From: G965200765 sp965203865 | GTDB taxonomy: Bacteria > Pseudomonadota > Gammaproteobacteria > Arenicellales > JAJDZL01 | Direction: 5' to 3' | Length of the DNA stretch: 64,000 nucleotides | Assembly (NCBI GenBank): GCA_965203865.1 | Contig: OZ241916.1 | Coordinates: 1,922,001 to 1,986,000 of the forward strand | The notes under the pieces: model-generated | Seen by the model: only the letters and a program-made list of their open reading frames with translations | What the model was told of the DNA's origin: nothing | The model's database searches: none | Shown: positions 44,201-53,702 of the stretch, in pieces | Layout: every line of letters starts with the position of its first letter | How positions within the stretch are numbered: position 1 is the stretch's first letter | Translations under genes and position numbers: made by a program

Positions 44201-47200
44201 TTCAATCACCACCGTCTCGTTGCCCTCGTCCATCGTGTCGCCCCTCACCTGCACTGTAATCGTCCGGGTCAAGGTCCCCGCCGCAAACGTCAGCGTGCCG
44301 CCCGGAATCGCCGTGTAGTCGGTTCCCGAACTCGCCGTGCCACCGCTGCCCTCGGCCCAGTTCACCGTGTGCTGCGACGTGCTTGACGTACTCAGCGTCA
44401 CTGTGAAAACCAGGTTCACCGAGCCGCTGTCACTCTCCGTCACGCTCGGCGAGTCGATCGAAAACGCCAGGTCGTTGTCCCTGATTGTACCCGTGCCAGT
44501 CGATGCCGAAATGCCGGTGCCCGTCGACGCATTGCTCAGCCTAATCACCACTGTCTCGCTCGGCTCTCCTGTTGTGTCGCCCGTCACCGACACGGTAATC
44601 GTTCGGGTCAAGGTCCCCGCCGAAAACGTCAGCGTGCCGGCGGTAACAGCCGTGTAGTCGGTGCCCGAAGTCGCGGTGCCGCCCGTCTGGGCATAGTCGA
44701 CTGACAGCGGCGATGTGCTTGAAGCACTCAGCGTCACCGTGAACACTAGGTTGACAGAGCCGCTGTCGCCCTCCGTCACGCTCGGCGAGTCGATCGAGAA
44801 ATTCGGGTCGTCGTCCCGGATCGTACCCGTGCCGGTCGCCGTCGAAATGCCGGTCGATCCACCGCTCAGCGTAACCACCACCGTCTCGTTGTTCTCGTCC
44901 GTCGTGTCGCCCGACACCGATACCGCAATCGTCTTGCTCGTCTCGTTCGCCGCAAACGTCAGCGTCCCGGAGACCGCCGTGTAGTCGCTGCCAGCCGTCG
45001 CCGTGCCGTTCGAGCTGGCGTAGTCCACCGTGTGCGTCTTCAACGAGTCCGCCGCACTCAGCCTCACCGTGAACGTCAAGTTCACTGAGCTGCTGTCGCC
45101 CTCATCCACGCTCGGCGAGTCGATCGAGAAGGTCAGGTCGTTGTCCACGATCGTGCCCGTGCCGCTCGCCGTCGAAATGCCGGTCGTGCCGTTGCTCAGG
45201 GTAACCACTAGCGTCTCATTCCCTTCGTTCAAAGTGTCGCCCGTCACCGACACCATGATCGTCTTGCTCGTCTCGTTCGCCGCAAACGTCAGCGTCCCGG
45301 AGACCGCCGTGTAGTCGCTGCCCGCCGTCGCCGTGCCGTCCGAACTGGCGTAGTCCACCGTATGCGTCTTCGACGAGTCCGCCGCACTCAGCGTCACCGT
45401 GAACGTCAAGTTCACTGAGTTGCTGTCACCCTCCGCCACGTTTGTATCGGCAATCGAAAACACCAGGTCGTCGTCCACGATCGTGCCGGTACCGCTTGCC
45501 GTCGAAATGCCGGTCGAGCCGTTGCTCAGCGCAACCGCCAGCGTTTCGTTCCCTTCGTTCAAAGTGTCGCCCGCCACCGAAACCGTGATCGTCTGGCTCG
45601 TCTCGTTCGCCGCAAACGTCAGCGTCCCGGAGACCGCTGTATAGTCGCTGCCCGCCGTCGCCGTGCCGTCCGAACTGGCGTAGTCCACCGTGTGCGTCGC
45701 CGAGATCGACGCACTCAGCGTCACCGTGAACGTCAGGGTCGCCGGACCGCTGTCGCCCTCGTCCACGCTCGGCGAGTCGATCGAGAAGGTCAGGTCGTCG
45801 TCCACGATCGTGCCGGTACCGGTCGCCGTCGAAATGCCGGCGCCGCCCGCGGCATTGCTCAGCTCGACTACCACCGTCTCGTTCCCCTCGTCCAAAGTGT
45901 CGCCCGTCACCGACACCGTGATCGTCTGAGTCATCGCATTCGGTGCAAACGTCAGCGTGTCGGCAGTAATCGCCGTGTAGTCGGTACCCGATGTCGCCGT
46001 CCCTCTCGTTTGTGCGTAGTCAACCGTGTACTGCGTTGAACTCGACGCACTCAGCGTCACAGTGAACACCATGTCCACTGAGCCGCCGTCGCCCTCCGCC
46101 ACGCTCGTATCGGCGATCGAGAATTTCGGGTCGTCGTCCAGTATCGTACCGGTGCCGCTCGCCGTCGAAATGCCGGCACCGCCTGTCGCATTGCTCAGTG
46201 CAATCACCACCGTTTCGCTAGCACCTTCGTCGTCCGTGTCGCCTGTCGCCGACACCGTGATCGTCTTGCTCGTCTCCGTCGGCGCAAACGTCAGCGTGCC
46301 GGCGGTAACCGCCGTGAAGTCGGTGCCCGAAGTCGCAGTGCTGCCGGTGCCCTCGGCATAGTCGACCGTGTACTGCGTCGTGCTCGACGCACTCAGTGTC
46401 ACTGTGAATGTCATGCCCGCCGGACCGCTGTCGCCTTCTGTCACGCTTGTATCGGCGATCGAGAATTTCGGGTCGTCGTCCGCTATCGTGCCCGTGCCGC
46501 TCGCCGTCGAAATACCGGTCGTCGCATTGCTCAGTGCAATCGCCACCGTCTCGCCCGCACCCTCGTCATCCGTGTCGCCTCTTACCGACACCGTAATCGT
46601 CCGGGTCGTCGTCCCCACTGCAAACGTCAGCGTAGCGCCCGAAATGGCAGTGTAGTCGGTTCCCGAAGTCGCTGTCCCTCCGCTACCCTCGGCCCAGTCC
46701 ACCGTGTGCTGCGACGAGGCGGACGCACTCAGCGTCACTGTGAACACCAGATTCACCGAGCCGCTGTCGCCCTCCGTCACGCTCGGCGAATCGATCGAGA
46801 ATGTCAGGTCGTTGTCCACGATCGTGCCGGTGCCGGTCGCCGTTGAAATACCGGTCGTGCCGTTGCTCAGCATGATCACCACTGTCTCGTTCCCTTCGTT
46901 CATCGTATCGCCCGTCACCGACACCGTAATCGTCTGGCTCGTCGTATTCGCCGCAAACGTCAGCATGCCGGTGGCGGTGGATGCCGTGAAGTCGGTCCCT
47001 GAAGTCGCAGTACTGCCGGTACCCTCGGCGTAGTCAACCGTCTGCACCGTCGAGACCGACGCACTCAGCGTCACTGTGAACACTAGGTTCACCGAGCCGC
47101 TATCGCCCTCTGTCACCGTAGGCGAGTCGATCGAGAACGTCAGGTCGTCGTCCACGATCATGCCGGTACCGGTCGCCGTCGAAATGCCGGCACCGCCCGT

Positions 47201-50200
47201 CGCATTGCTCAGCGTAATCACCACCGTCTCGTTGCCCTCGTCCAAAGTATCGCCTGTCACCGACACCGTGATCGTCTTGCTCGTCTCATTCGGCGCAAAC
47301 GTCAGCGTGTCGGCAGGAATCGTCGTGTAATCGGTTCCCGATATCGCAGTGCCGCCTGTTTGCGCATAGTCGACCGTGTACTGCGTCGAGCTCGACGCAC
47401 TCAGCGTCACTGTGAACGTCATGTCAACCGGGCCGCTGTTGCCCTCTGTCACGCTCGTATCGGCGATCGAGAATTTCGGGTCGTCGTCTACGATAGTACC
47501 TGTGCCGCTCGCCGTCGCAATGCCGGCACCGCCCATCGCATTGCTCAGCGTGACCACCACCGTCTCGCCCGCTCCCTCGTCCGTCGTATCGCCCGTCACC
47601 GAAACCGTAATCGTCTTGCTGATGTCCCCCGCCGCAAACGTCAGCGTGTTGGTAGCAATCGCCGTGTAGTCAGTTCCCGATGCCGCCGTACCGCCTGTTT
47701 GCGCATAGCCGACTGTGTACTGCGTCGTGCTTGACGCACTCAGACTCACTGTGAACGTCATGCTCGTCGGGCCGCTGTCGCCCTCTGTCGCACTCGTATT
47801 GGCGATCGAGAATTTCGGATCGTCGTCCGCTATCGTGCCCGTGCCGCTCGCCGTCGAAATGCCGGTCGTCGCATTGCTCAGCGCAATCGCCACCGTCTCG
47901 CCCGCACCCTCGTCATCCGTGTCGCCTCTTATCGACACCGTAATCGTCTGGGTCGTCGTCCCCGCTGAAAACGTCAGGGTGCCGCCCGAAATAGCCGTGT
48001 AGTCGCTTCCTGAAGTCGCCGTACCCCCGCTACCCTCGGCCCAGTCCACCGTGTGCTGCGACGAGGCGGACGCACTCAGCGTCACTGTGAACACCAGATT
48101 CACCGAGCCGCTGTCGCCCTCCGCCACGCTCGGCGAGTTGATCGAAAATGTCAGGTCGTTGTCTCTTATCGTACCGGTACCGGTCGATGTCTCAATGCCG
48201 GTTGTCGCATTGCTCAGCTCGATCACAACAGTCTCGTTCCCCTCCTGCGCCGTGTCGCCCCTCACCAACACCGTAATCGTCCGGGTCGTCGTATTCGGCG
48301 CGAATGTCAGCGTGGCACTCGAAATGGCCGTGTAGTCGGTTCCCGAATCCGCCGTGCCCGTGCCCGCATCGGCGTAGTCAACCGTGTGCTGCGACGAGAC
48401 CGACGCACTCAGCGTCACTGTGAACACCAGGTTCACCGAGCCGCTGTCGCCTTCCGTCACGCTCGGCGAGTCGATCGAAAATGTCAGGTCGTCGTCCACT
48501 ATCGTGCCAGTACCGCTCGCCGTCGAAATGCCCGCCGTCGCATTGCTCAGTGAAATCACCACCGTCTCGTTGCCCTCGTCCAGCGTGTCGCCCGTCACTC
48601 GCACCGTAATCGTCTGAGTCGTCACATTCGGCGCAAACGTCAGCGTATTGGCAGTAACCGCCGTGTAGTCGCTGCCCGAAGTTGCCGATCCAGTAGTTGC
48701 ATCGGCGTAGTCTACCGTTTGCGGCGATGCGCTCGCCGTACTCAGCGTCACTGTGAACACCAGATCCGCAGAGCCGCTGTCGCCCTCTGTCACGCTCGGC
48801 GAGTCGATTGAAAACGCCAGATCGTCGTCCGTGATCGTACCGGTGCCGCTAGCCGTCGAAATGCCGGCGCCGCCCGCCGCATTGCTCAGCGTAATCACCA
48901 CCGTCTCGTTCGCCTCGCCCGCCGTGTCCCCCGTCACCGACACCGTAATCGTCTGGCTCGTCGTTCCCGCTGCAAACGTCAGCGTACTGGCAGTAACCGC
49001 AGTGTAGTCGCTGCCTGAAGTCGCCGTGCCGCTGCCCGCATCGGCATAGTCAACCGTGTACTGCGACGTGCTTGATGCACTCAGCGTCACGGTGAACACC
49101 AGGTTCACTGAGTTGCCGTCGCCTTCGGTCACGCTCGGCGAGTTGATCGAAAATTTCGGATCGTTGTCCGTGATTGTGCCGGTGCCGCTCGCCGTCGAAA
49201 TGCCGGTCGTCGCATTGCTCAGCGAAATCACCACGGTCTCGCCGGTCCCCTCGTCCAGCGTGTCGCCCGTCACCGATACCGTAATCGTCTTGCTGGTCTC
49301 ATTCGCTGCAAACGTCAGCGTGTCCCCCGAAATGCTCGTGTAGTCGGTCCCCGAAGTTGCAGTGCCGCTGCCGGCATCCGCGTAGTTTACCGTGTGCTGC
49401 GACGAGACCGACGCACTCAGCGTCACCGTGAACGTCAAATTCACCGAGCTGCTGTCGCCTTCGGTCACGCTCGGCGAATCGATCGAAAATACCAGGTCGT
49501 TGTCTGTGATCGTGCCGGTGCCGCGCACCGTCGAAATGCTGGTTGTCGCATTGCTCAGCTCGATCACCACCGTCTCGTTCCCCTCGTTCGCCGTGTCGCC
49601 TGTCACCGACACTGTAATCGTCTTGCTGGTCTCATTCGCCGCAAAGGTCAGCGTGCTGCCGGTGACCGACGTGTAGTCAGTCCCTGAAGTCGCTGTCCCG
49701 GTGCCTGCATCGGCGTAGTCGACGGTGTGCGTCAACGAGACTGACGCACTCAGCGTCACTGTGAATGTCAGATTCACTGAGCCGCCGTCGCCCTCCGTCA
49801 CGCTCGGCGAGTCGATTGAAAATGTCAGGTCGTTGTCTATGATTGTTCCGGTGCCGGTCGCCGTCCCGATGCCCGTACCGGAGGTCGCATTGCTCAGCGT
49901 AATCACTACCGTCTCGTTCCCTTCGTTCGCCGTATCGCCCGTCACCGATACCGTGATCGTCTTGCTCGTCTCACCCGCCGAAAACGTCAGCATGCCGTTC
50001 GGAATAGTCGTGTAGTCGGACCCCGAAGTTGCCGTACCGCCCGTTTGGGCGTAATTCACCGTCAGCGGCGACGAGCTCGACACACTCAGCGTCACTGTGT
50101 ACACCAGGTTCACCGAGCCGCTGTCGCCCTCTGTCACGCTCGGCGAGTCGATCGAAAATTTCGGATCGTTGTCCAGGATCGTGCCGGTGCCGTCTGCCGT

Positions 50201-53200
50201 CATGATGCCCGCACCGCCGGTCGCATTGCTCAGCCTGAGCACCACCGTCTCATTGTCCTCGTCCTCCGTGTCGCCCCTCACCGACACCACAAACGGTTTG
50301 ATTCTTTCACCCGGAGCAAACGTCAGCCTGCCAGGGGTAACCGCCGTATAGTCGGTCCCCGAAGTCGCCGTTCCCGTACCCGCATCGGCGTAGTCGACCG
50401 TATACTGCGATGTGCTTGCTGCACTCAGCGAGACTGTGAACGTCAAGTTGTTCGAGCCGCTGTCTGGCTCTACTACGCTAACCCCGCCAATTGAAAATTT
50501 CGGGTCGTCGTCCCTGATCGTACCGGTGCCGCTCGCCGTCGCAATCGCCGTGCCCGACGACGCGTTGCTCAGCGAAATCACCACTGTCTCGCCCATCCCC
50601 TCGTCCGTCGTGTCGCCTGTCACCGACACCGTAATCGTCTTGCTAGTCTCCCCCGCCGAAAACGTCAGCGTGTTGGCGGTGATTGCCGTGTAGTCGGTTC
50701 CCGAAGTCGCTGTCCCGGTGCCCGCATCGGCATAGTCGACCGTGTACTGCGATGTGCTAGACGCACTCAGCGTCACTGTGAATGTCAGATTCACCGAGCT
50801 GCTGTCGCCTTCCGTCACGCTTGGCGAGTTGATTGAAAATTTCGGGTCATCGTCCGTGATCGTGCCGGTGCCGCTCGATGTCGCGATGCCTGTTGACGCA
50901 TTGCTCAGTGAAATCACCACCGTCTCGTTCCCTTCGTCGTCCGTGTCGCCCGTCACTGACACTGTAATCGTCTTGCTCGTCTCACCCGCAGCAAACGTCA
51001 GCATGCCACCGGCGATTGACGTGTAGTCGGTCCCCGAAGTCGCCGTACCGCTACCCGTATCCGCGTAGTTTACCGTGTGCTGTGACGTGCTTGATGCATT
51101 CAGCGTAACTGTGAACGTCAGGTTCGCCGTACTGCTGTCGCCTTCTGTCACGCTCGGCGAGTTGATCGAAAATACCAAGTCGTTGTCCGTTATCGTACCA
51201 GTGCCTCGCGCCGTCGAAATGCTGCTTGTCGCATTGCTCAGCTCGATCACCACCGTCTCGTTACCCTCCTGCGTCGTGTCCCCCGTCACCGACACCGTAA
51301 TTGTCTTGCTGGTCTCACCCGCCGAAAACGTCAGCGTGCTGCCGGTAACCGACGTGTAGTCGGTTCCCGAAGTCGCTGTTCCGCTACCTGCATCGGCGTA
51401 GTCGACCGTTTGCTGCGCCGTGCTCGAAGCATTCAGCGTCACTGTGAACACCAGATTCACCGAGCCGGTGTCGCCTTCCGTCACACTCGGCGAGTCGATC
51501 GAAAATACCAGGTCGTTGTCCCTGATTGTTCCGGTGCCGCTCGCGGTCGAAATGCTGGTCGTCGCATTGCTCAGCGAAATCACCACCGTCTCGTTCCCCT
51601 CGTTCAGCGTGTCGCCCCTCACCGGTACCGTAATCGTCTTGCTGGTCTCATTCGCTGCAAACGTCAGCGTGCCACCCGAAATGCTTGTGTAGTCGGTCCC
51701 TGACGTCGCGGTCCCGGTGCCTGCATCGGCGTAGTCGACTGTGTGCGTCGACGAGACCGCCGCACTCAGTGTCACTGTGAATACCAGATTCACTGAGCCA
51801 CTGTCGCCCTCCGTCACGCTCGGCGAATCGATCGAAAATTCCAGGTCGTTGTCCCTGATCGTACCGGTGCCGGTCGCTGTTGAAATGCCGGTCGTCGCAT
51901 TGCTCAGCGAAATCACCACCGTCTCGTTCCCCTCACCCAGCGTGTCGCCCGTCACTGATACCGTAATCGTCTTGCTGGTCTCATTCGCCGCAAACGTTAG
52001 CGTGCCGCCGGTAATCGACGTGTAGTCGGTTCCAGAAGTCGCAGTACCGGTGCCTGCATCGGCGTAGGCGACCGTGTGCGTCGACGAGACCGACGCACTC
52101 AGCGTCACTGTGAATACCAGATTCACTGAGCTGCTGTCACCCTCCGTTACGCTCGGCGAGTTGATCGAAAATGTTATATCGTTATCAATGATCGTACCGG
52201 TGCCGCTGGCCGTCGCAATGCCCGCGCCGCCCGTCGCATTGCTCAGCGAAATCACCACCGTCTCGTTCCCCTCCGCCGCCGTGTCGCCCGTAACCGACAC
52301 TGTAATCGTCTTGCTCGTCTCGTTCGCCGCAAACGTCAGCGTGCTGCCTGTGATTGCCGTGTAGTCGGTCCCCGACGTCGCTGTGCCCGTACCCGCATCG
52401 GCGAAGTCAACCGTGTGCTGCGTCGAGACCGCCGCATTCAGCGTCACTGTGAACACCAGATTCACCGAGCCACTGTCGCCTTCCGTCACGCTCGGCGAGT
52501 CGATCGAAAATTTCAAATCGTCGTCCGTGATCGTACCGGTGCCGCTCGCCGTCGTAATGCCGGCGCCGCCCGTCGCATTGCTCAGCGAAATCACCACTGT
52601 CTCGTTCGCTTCCACCGCAGTGTCACCCCTCACCGGCACTGTAATCGTCTTGCTCGTCTCACCCGCTGCAAACGTCAGCGTGCTACTGGCGGCAAGCGCC
52701 GTATAGTCGGTCCCCGACGTCGCCGTTCCCGTACCCGCATCGGCGTAGTTCACCTTGTGCTGCAATGCGCTCGCCGCACTCAGCGTAACCGTGAATGTCA
52801 GATTCACCGAGCCGCTGTCGCCCTCTGTCACGCTCGGCGAGTTGATCGAAAAAGTAGGCGCACTTTCGTCGTCGGAGGTAGTCATCGCCACATTCACGTT
52901 GGATAAAGCGTTGTAACCGGTATCTGCCGACGACGGGTCAAGCACCACGTTCCAAGTTTTGTTGCCGTCGTATATACTGTCATCGACACCCGTTACTGTC
53001 ACCGACTGCGTAGTATTGTAGTCGTCGCTCGTGAAGACCAGCTCGCCCGGCGACACAGAACCCTCGGAGGTGTCGCTGCTAGAGACATTGACAGTCACTT
53101 TCGCCGTCGGTGCCTTCCCTAGCCGTACAGTGAACTCCGACTTGCTGCCCGCCTCCGTGACCGTGCTGCTGCTGGTGGGGGTGCTTACCTGTAGCTCCTC

Positions 53201-53608
53201 GACAACTGCTTTGATTGAAAATGAGGCTACGTCATACCAAGTATTAGATACCAATCCGGACTTTTGCCAAAACATGTCATAGTGGACCTGAACAGTAACC
53301 GTTGTATCTGCCGAGACATCGGCGGTTTCGGACCAGCCTAAATCTATTTCAATACATAGTTTAATACCCTGATTGTAGCAGCCGAGCGGAGACGGAAATC
53401 TTCCAAACGTTCTGCCGCCGGCTATTGTGAGGCCAGCGGGAGCGTTTTGGAGCCGAACCCTGGAGGCATTCCAACCATTAAAGCGATTCCAATGGTGGGC
53501 AACAAACCTCGCTGCAACTGAACCACTACCGAACTGGTCTTCACTAATTGTAGTTCCACTAATACCTGATGGACTGGTAAAGCCGTCTGCCTCCGCATCA
53601 GGCAGCAT
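38294..53608 (-). CDS. Giant Calx-beta-repeat autotransporter, probably phase-OFF as sequenced
   Basis: 5104 codons from the first in-frame ATG. Order: N-terminal region (about 1-250), about 39 Calx-beta repeats of ~111 residues (FSIDSPSVTEGDSGSVNLVF ... LTFAANETSKTITVSVTGDT ... GTGTITDND), a short linker with EVAREVTTSVVAAVGSRVAS, and a C-terminal ~300-residue barrel ending in QMSW with a terminal aromatic residue, as in type V autotransporters. Calx-beta domains bind calcium. A full signal peptide (RRLSLARQFACSFLVATISI, cut after AEA) is encoded just before this ATG in the same frame, but has no start codon: a G11 tract puts it out of frame with the upstream ATG at 53798. With one G fewer the precursor would be 5167 residues. 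A surface adhesin is the likely role. Confidence 0.88.
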   Translation of the reverse strand: MLPDAEADGFTSPSGISGTTISEDQFGSGSVAARFVAHHWNRFNGWNASRVRLQNAPAGLTIAGGRTFGRFPSPLGCYNQGIKLCIEIDLGWSETADVSADTTVTVQVHYDMFWQKSGLVSNTWYDVASFSIKAVVEELQVSTPTSSSTVTEAGSKSEFTVRLGKAPTAKVTVNVSSSDTSEGSVSPGELVFTSDDYNTTQSVTVTGVDDSIYDGNKTWNVVLDPSSADTGYNALSNVNVAMTTSDDESAPTFSINSPSVTEGDSGSVNLTFTVTLSAASALQHKVNYADAGTGTATSGTDYTALAASSTLTFAAGETSKTITVPVRGDTAVEANETVVISLSNATGGAGITTASGTGTITDDDLKFSIDSPSVTEGDSGSVNLVFTVTLNAAVSTQHTVDFADAGTGTATSGTDYTAITGSTLTFAANETSKTITVSVTGDTAAEGNETVVISLSNATGGAGIATASGTGTIIDNDITFSINSPSVTEGDSSSVNLVFTVTLSASVSSTHTVAYADAGTGTATSGTDYTSITGGTLTFAANETSKTITVSVTGDTLGEGNETVVISLSNATTGISTATGTGTIRDNDLEFSIDSPSVTEGDSGSVNLVFTVTLSAAVSSTHTVDYADAGTGTATSGTDYTSISGGTLTFAANETSKTITVPVRGDTLNEGNETVVISLSNATTSISTASGTGTIRDNDLVFSIDSPSVTEGDTGSVNLVFTVTLNASSTAQQTVDYADAGSGTATSGTDYTSVTGSTLTFSAGETSKTITVSVTGDTTQEGNETVVIELSNATSSISTARGTGTITDNDLVFSINSPSVTEGDSSTANLTFTVTLNASSTSQHTVNYADTGSGTATSGTDYTSIAGGMLTFAAGETSKTITVSVTGDTDDEGNETVVISLSNASTGIATSSGTGTITDDDPKFSINSPSVTEGDSSSVNLTFTVTLSASSTSQYTVDYADAGTGTATSGTDYTAITANTLTFSAGETSKTITVSVTGDTTDEGMGETVVISLSNASSGTAIATASGTGTIRDDDPKFSIGGVSVVEPDSGSNNLTFTVSLSAASTSQYTVDYADAGTGTATSGTDYTAVTPGRLTFAPGERIKPFVVSVRGDTEDEDNETVVLRLSNATGGAGIMTADGTGTILDNDPKFSIDSPSVTEGDSGSVNLVYTVTLSVSSSSPLTVNYAQTGGTATSGSDYTTIPNGMLTFSAGETSKTITVSVTGDTANEGNETVVITLSNATSGTGIGTATGTGTIIDNDLTFSIDSPSVTEGDGGSVNLTFTVTLSASVSLTHTVDYADAGTGTATSGTDYTSVTGSTLTFAANETSKTITVSVTGDTANEGNETVVIELSNATTSISTVRGTGTITDNDLVFSIDSPSVTEGDSSSVNLTFTVTLSASVSSQHTVNYADAGSGTATSGTDYTSISGDTLTFAANETSKTITVSVTGDTLDEGTGETVVISLSNATTGISTASGTGTITDNDPKFSINSPSVTEGDGNSVNLVFTVTLSASSTSQYTVDYADAGSGTATSGSDYTAVTASTLTFAAGTTSQTITVSVTGDTAGEANETVVITLSNAAGGAGISTASGTGTITDDDLAFSIDSPSVTEGDSGSADLVFTVTLSTASASPQTVDYADATTGSATSGSDYTAVTANTLTFAPNVTTQTITVRVTGDTLDEGNETVVISLSNATAGISTASGTGTIVDDDLTFSIDSPSVTEGDSGSVNLVFTVTLSASVSSQHTVDYADAGTGTADSGTDYTAISSATLTFAPNTTTRTITVLVRGDTAQEGNETVVIELSNATTGIETSTGTGTIRDNDLTFSINSPSVAEGDSGSVNLVFTVTLSASASSQHTVDWAEGSGGTATSGSDYTAISGGTLTFSAGTTTQTITVSIRGDTDDEGAGETVAIALSNATTGISTASGTGTIADDDPKFSIANTSATEGDSGPTSMTFTVSLSASSTTQYTVGYAQTGGTAASGTDYTAIATNTLTFAAGDISKTITVSVTGDTTDEGAGETVVVTLSNAMGGAGIATASGTGTIVDDDPKFSIADTSVTEGNSGPVDMTFTVTLSASSSTQYTVDYAQTGGTAISGTDYTTIPADTLTFAPNETSKTITVSVTGDTLDEGNETVVITLSNATGGAGISTATGTGMIVDDDLTFSIDSPTVTEGDSGSVNLVFTVTLSASVSTVQTVDYAEGTGSTATSGTDFTASTATGMLTFAANTTSQTITVSVTGDTMNEGNETVVIMLSNGTTGISTATGTGTIVDNDLTFSIDSPSVTEGDSGSVNLVFTVTLSASASSQHTVDWAEGSGGTATSGTDYTAISGATLTFAVGTTTRTITVSVRGDTDDEGAGETVAIALSNATTGISTASGTGTIADDDPKFSIADTSVTEGDSGPAGMTFTVTLSASSTTQYTVDYAEGTGSTATSGTDFTAVTAGTLTFAPTETSKTITVSATGDTDDEGASETVVIALSNATGGAGISTASGTGTILDDDPKFSIADTSVAEGDGGSVDMVFTVTLSASSSTQYTVDYAQTRGTATSGTDYTAITADTLTFAPNAMTQTITVSVTGDTLDEGNETVVVELSNAAGGAGISTATGTGTIVDDDLTFSIDSPSVDEGDSGPATLTFTVTLSASISATHTVDYASSDGTATAGSDYTAVSGTLTFAANETSQTITVSVAGDTLNEGNETLAVALSNGSTGISTASGTGTIVDDDLVFSIADTNVAEGDSNSVNLTFTVTLSAADSSKTHTVDYASSDGTATAGSDYTAVSGTLTFAANETSKTIMVSVTGDTLNEGNETLVVTLSNGTTGISTASGTGTIVDNDLTFSIDSPSVDEGDSSSVNLTFTVRLSAADSLKTHTVDYASSNGTATAGSDYTAVSGTLTFAANETSKTIAVSVSGDTTDENNETVVVTLSGGSTGISTATGTGTIRDDDPNFSIDSPSVTEGDSGSVNLVFTVTLSASSTSPLSVDYAQTGGTATSGTDYTAVTAGTLTFSAGTLTRTITVSVTGDTTGEPSETVVIRLSNASTGTGISASTGTGTIRDNDLAFSIDSPSVTESDSGSVNLVFTVTLSTSSTSQHTVNWAEGSGGTASSGTDYTAIPGGTLTFAAGTLTRTITVQVRGDTMDEGNETVVIELSNSSAGTGIRTSTGTGTIVDDDLTFSIDSPRVTEGDSSSVNLVFTVTLSASVSTAQTVSYAEGTGSTATSGTDFTASSATGTLTFAANTTSQTITVSVTGDTMNEGNETVVIMLSNASTSISTASGIGTIVDNDLTFSINSPSVAEGDSGSVDMTFTVTLSASASSQHTVAWAEGSGGSATSGTDYTAITGGTLTFASGTTSQTITVSVRGDTEDEGVGETVAIVLSNGTTGISTANGTGTIADDDPKFSIANTSAAEGDSGPTSMTFTVRLSASSSTQYTVGYAQTGGTATSGTDYTAVTASTLTFAPNVTTQTITVSVTGDTTDEGAGETVVVTLSNATGGAGITTASGTGTIRDDDPKFSIDSPSVVEGDSSPVNMTFTVTLSASSTTQYTVAYASSDGTATAGADYTAVSGTLTFAANATTRTITVPVTGDTLNEGNETLMVTLSSAAGGAGISTASGTGTITDNELAFSIADTSVTEGDASSVNMTFTVTLGASISSTQTVDWAEGTGGTATSGTDYASISGGTLTFASGTTTQTITVSVTGDTANEGNETVVITLSNGSTSIARATGTGTIVDNDLTFSINSPSVVEGDSSPVNLVFTVTLSASVSTAQTVSYARTSGTATSGTDYTASSASGTLTFAANTTSQTFTVSVTGDTVSEGNETVVITLSNASTGIATASGTGTITDNDLTFSINSPSVVEGDSSTVNLVFEVTLSASVSTTQTVEYAEGSGTATAGTDYTAVTAGMLTFAANETSKTIMVSVTGDTTDEGSETVVIELSNATTSISTASGTGTIQDDDPKFSISNASVTEGDSGSVDMTFTVSLSSSSTSQLTVDYAQTGGTAISGTDYTALAASTTLTFPANSTSQTFTVSVAGDTLDEGVSETVVVTLSNATAGTGIATASGTGTIVDDDPKFSIDSPTVTEGDTGSVNMTFTVTLSGAGASQYTVDYAQTGGTATSGTDYAAVSAGTLTFAAGVTSRTFAVSVTGDTANEANETVIITLSNASAGTGIMTASGTGTITDNDTPGFSINSPSVDEGDSSTTNLTFTVTLSPAPAAQATVNYASSDGTTNGATAGTDYTAKSGTLTFSAGDTSKTITIVVSGDTTYEPDETVVVTLSSASTGTNISTASGTGTITNDDPGLSIDSPSVTEGDSGSVNLVFTVTMSPASSSQVTVNYAEGTGSTATSGTDFTALAASTTLTFAAGDTSKTITVSVTGDTVNEADETVVVTLSSASGATIVTASGTGTIRDNDTPGFSIDSPSVAEGDSSSATLTFTVSLSPASYQATTVSYADTGTGTATSGTDYTAITGSTLTFAAGDTSKTITVQVTGDIANEPDETVVITLSNATGNAEIGTANGTGTITNDDPGISIADATIEEGDEDETTTLTFTVTMNPAAKTRTTVSYASSDGTATAGTDYTAVSGTLTFEENDDSKTIEVSVLGDILSEADETMTVTLSSPNPSYTLVDDSATGTIEDNDELVQDELDTEIVAEVAREVTTSVVAAVGSRVASVVGGASVAPPVNVPSTDLPSTGGFADSGLLSILARSVKHDRERDRGLQRSEMSLYRSLDGASFAYSPSALSANGSSGGEHSGILTVWGSVDYRKMSGSGTGTLTWDGELASLNIGTDTLSESGVLFGVAVGASKGSFGYQGSIGGSSGVLKIRVKTLNPYVGWSVSESASLWASVGYGRGKINYNDNEAESSSSKMKLASAAFGGRYRLFSTDGSTDGRLVQVDLKGEAWGLRNKVEGDEQRPMGSKSRAHGMRIAVERHQSGVLESGASLRLSGEAGVRWDGGSGDTGTGFEVGGTANYSDSATGIKVVATTRVLVDHESNRKEWGAGLTVGCQVDGRETGMTYRSSLSHGKAESGVDSLWDSSAASRTSSEEKNLATRLDTEVGYRMYGASGLHTPYVGFGAEDGSKRDYRVGMRYAGGSAISSGLEFERREAGSKRPDHRVMLKGQMSW
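39755..52860 (-). repeat. Array of about 39 Calx-beta coding repeats (~333-336 bp each)
   Basis: I counted 39 units by their FSI start blocks. Units near the N-terminus are highly alike (EGDSGSVNLVFTVTLS, SGTDYTAITGSTLTF); the last four or five before the barrel are more diverged (for example PGISIADATIEEGDEDETTT). DNA is far richer in GC than the neighbours. Several sub-types alternate (DYADAG, DYAQTGG, DWAEGSGG, DYASSDG), suggesting higher-order duplications of two to five units. Confidence 0.9.
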
Positions 53609-53702
53609 GCATATCGATATTGTCGCTACCAGGAACGAACAGGCAAATTGCCTGGCAAGCGAGAGCCGGCGAACCGGGTTTTCGGATATACAAGTGACTG
53701 CA

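Noticed and set aside
38327..53282. Some forty antisense frames of 80-165 codons across the autotransporter gene
   Set aside because: They recur with the ~333-bp period and arise from the GC-rich repeated codons of the real gene. They have no independent start signals and encode no recognisable protein.
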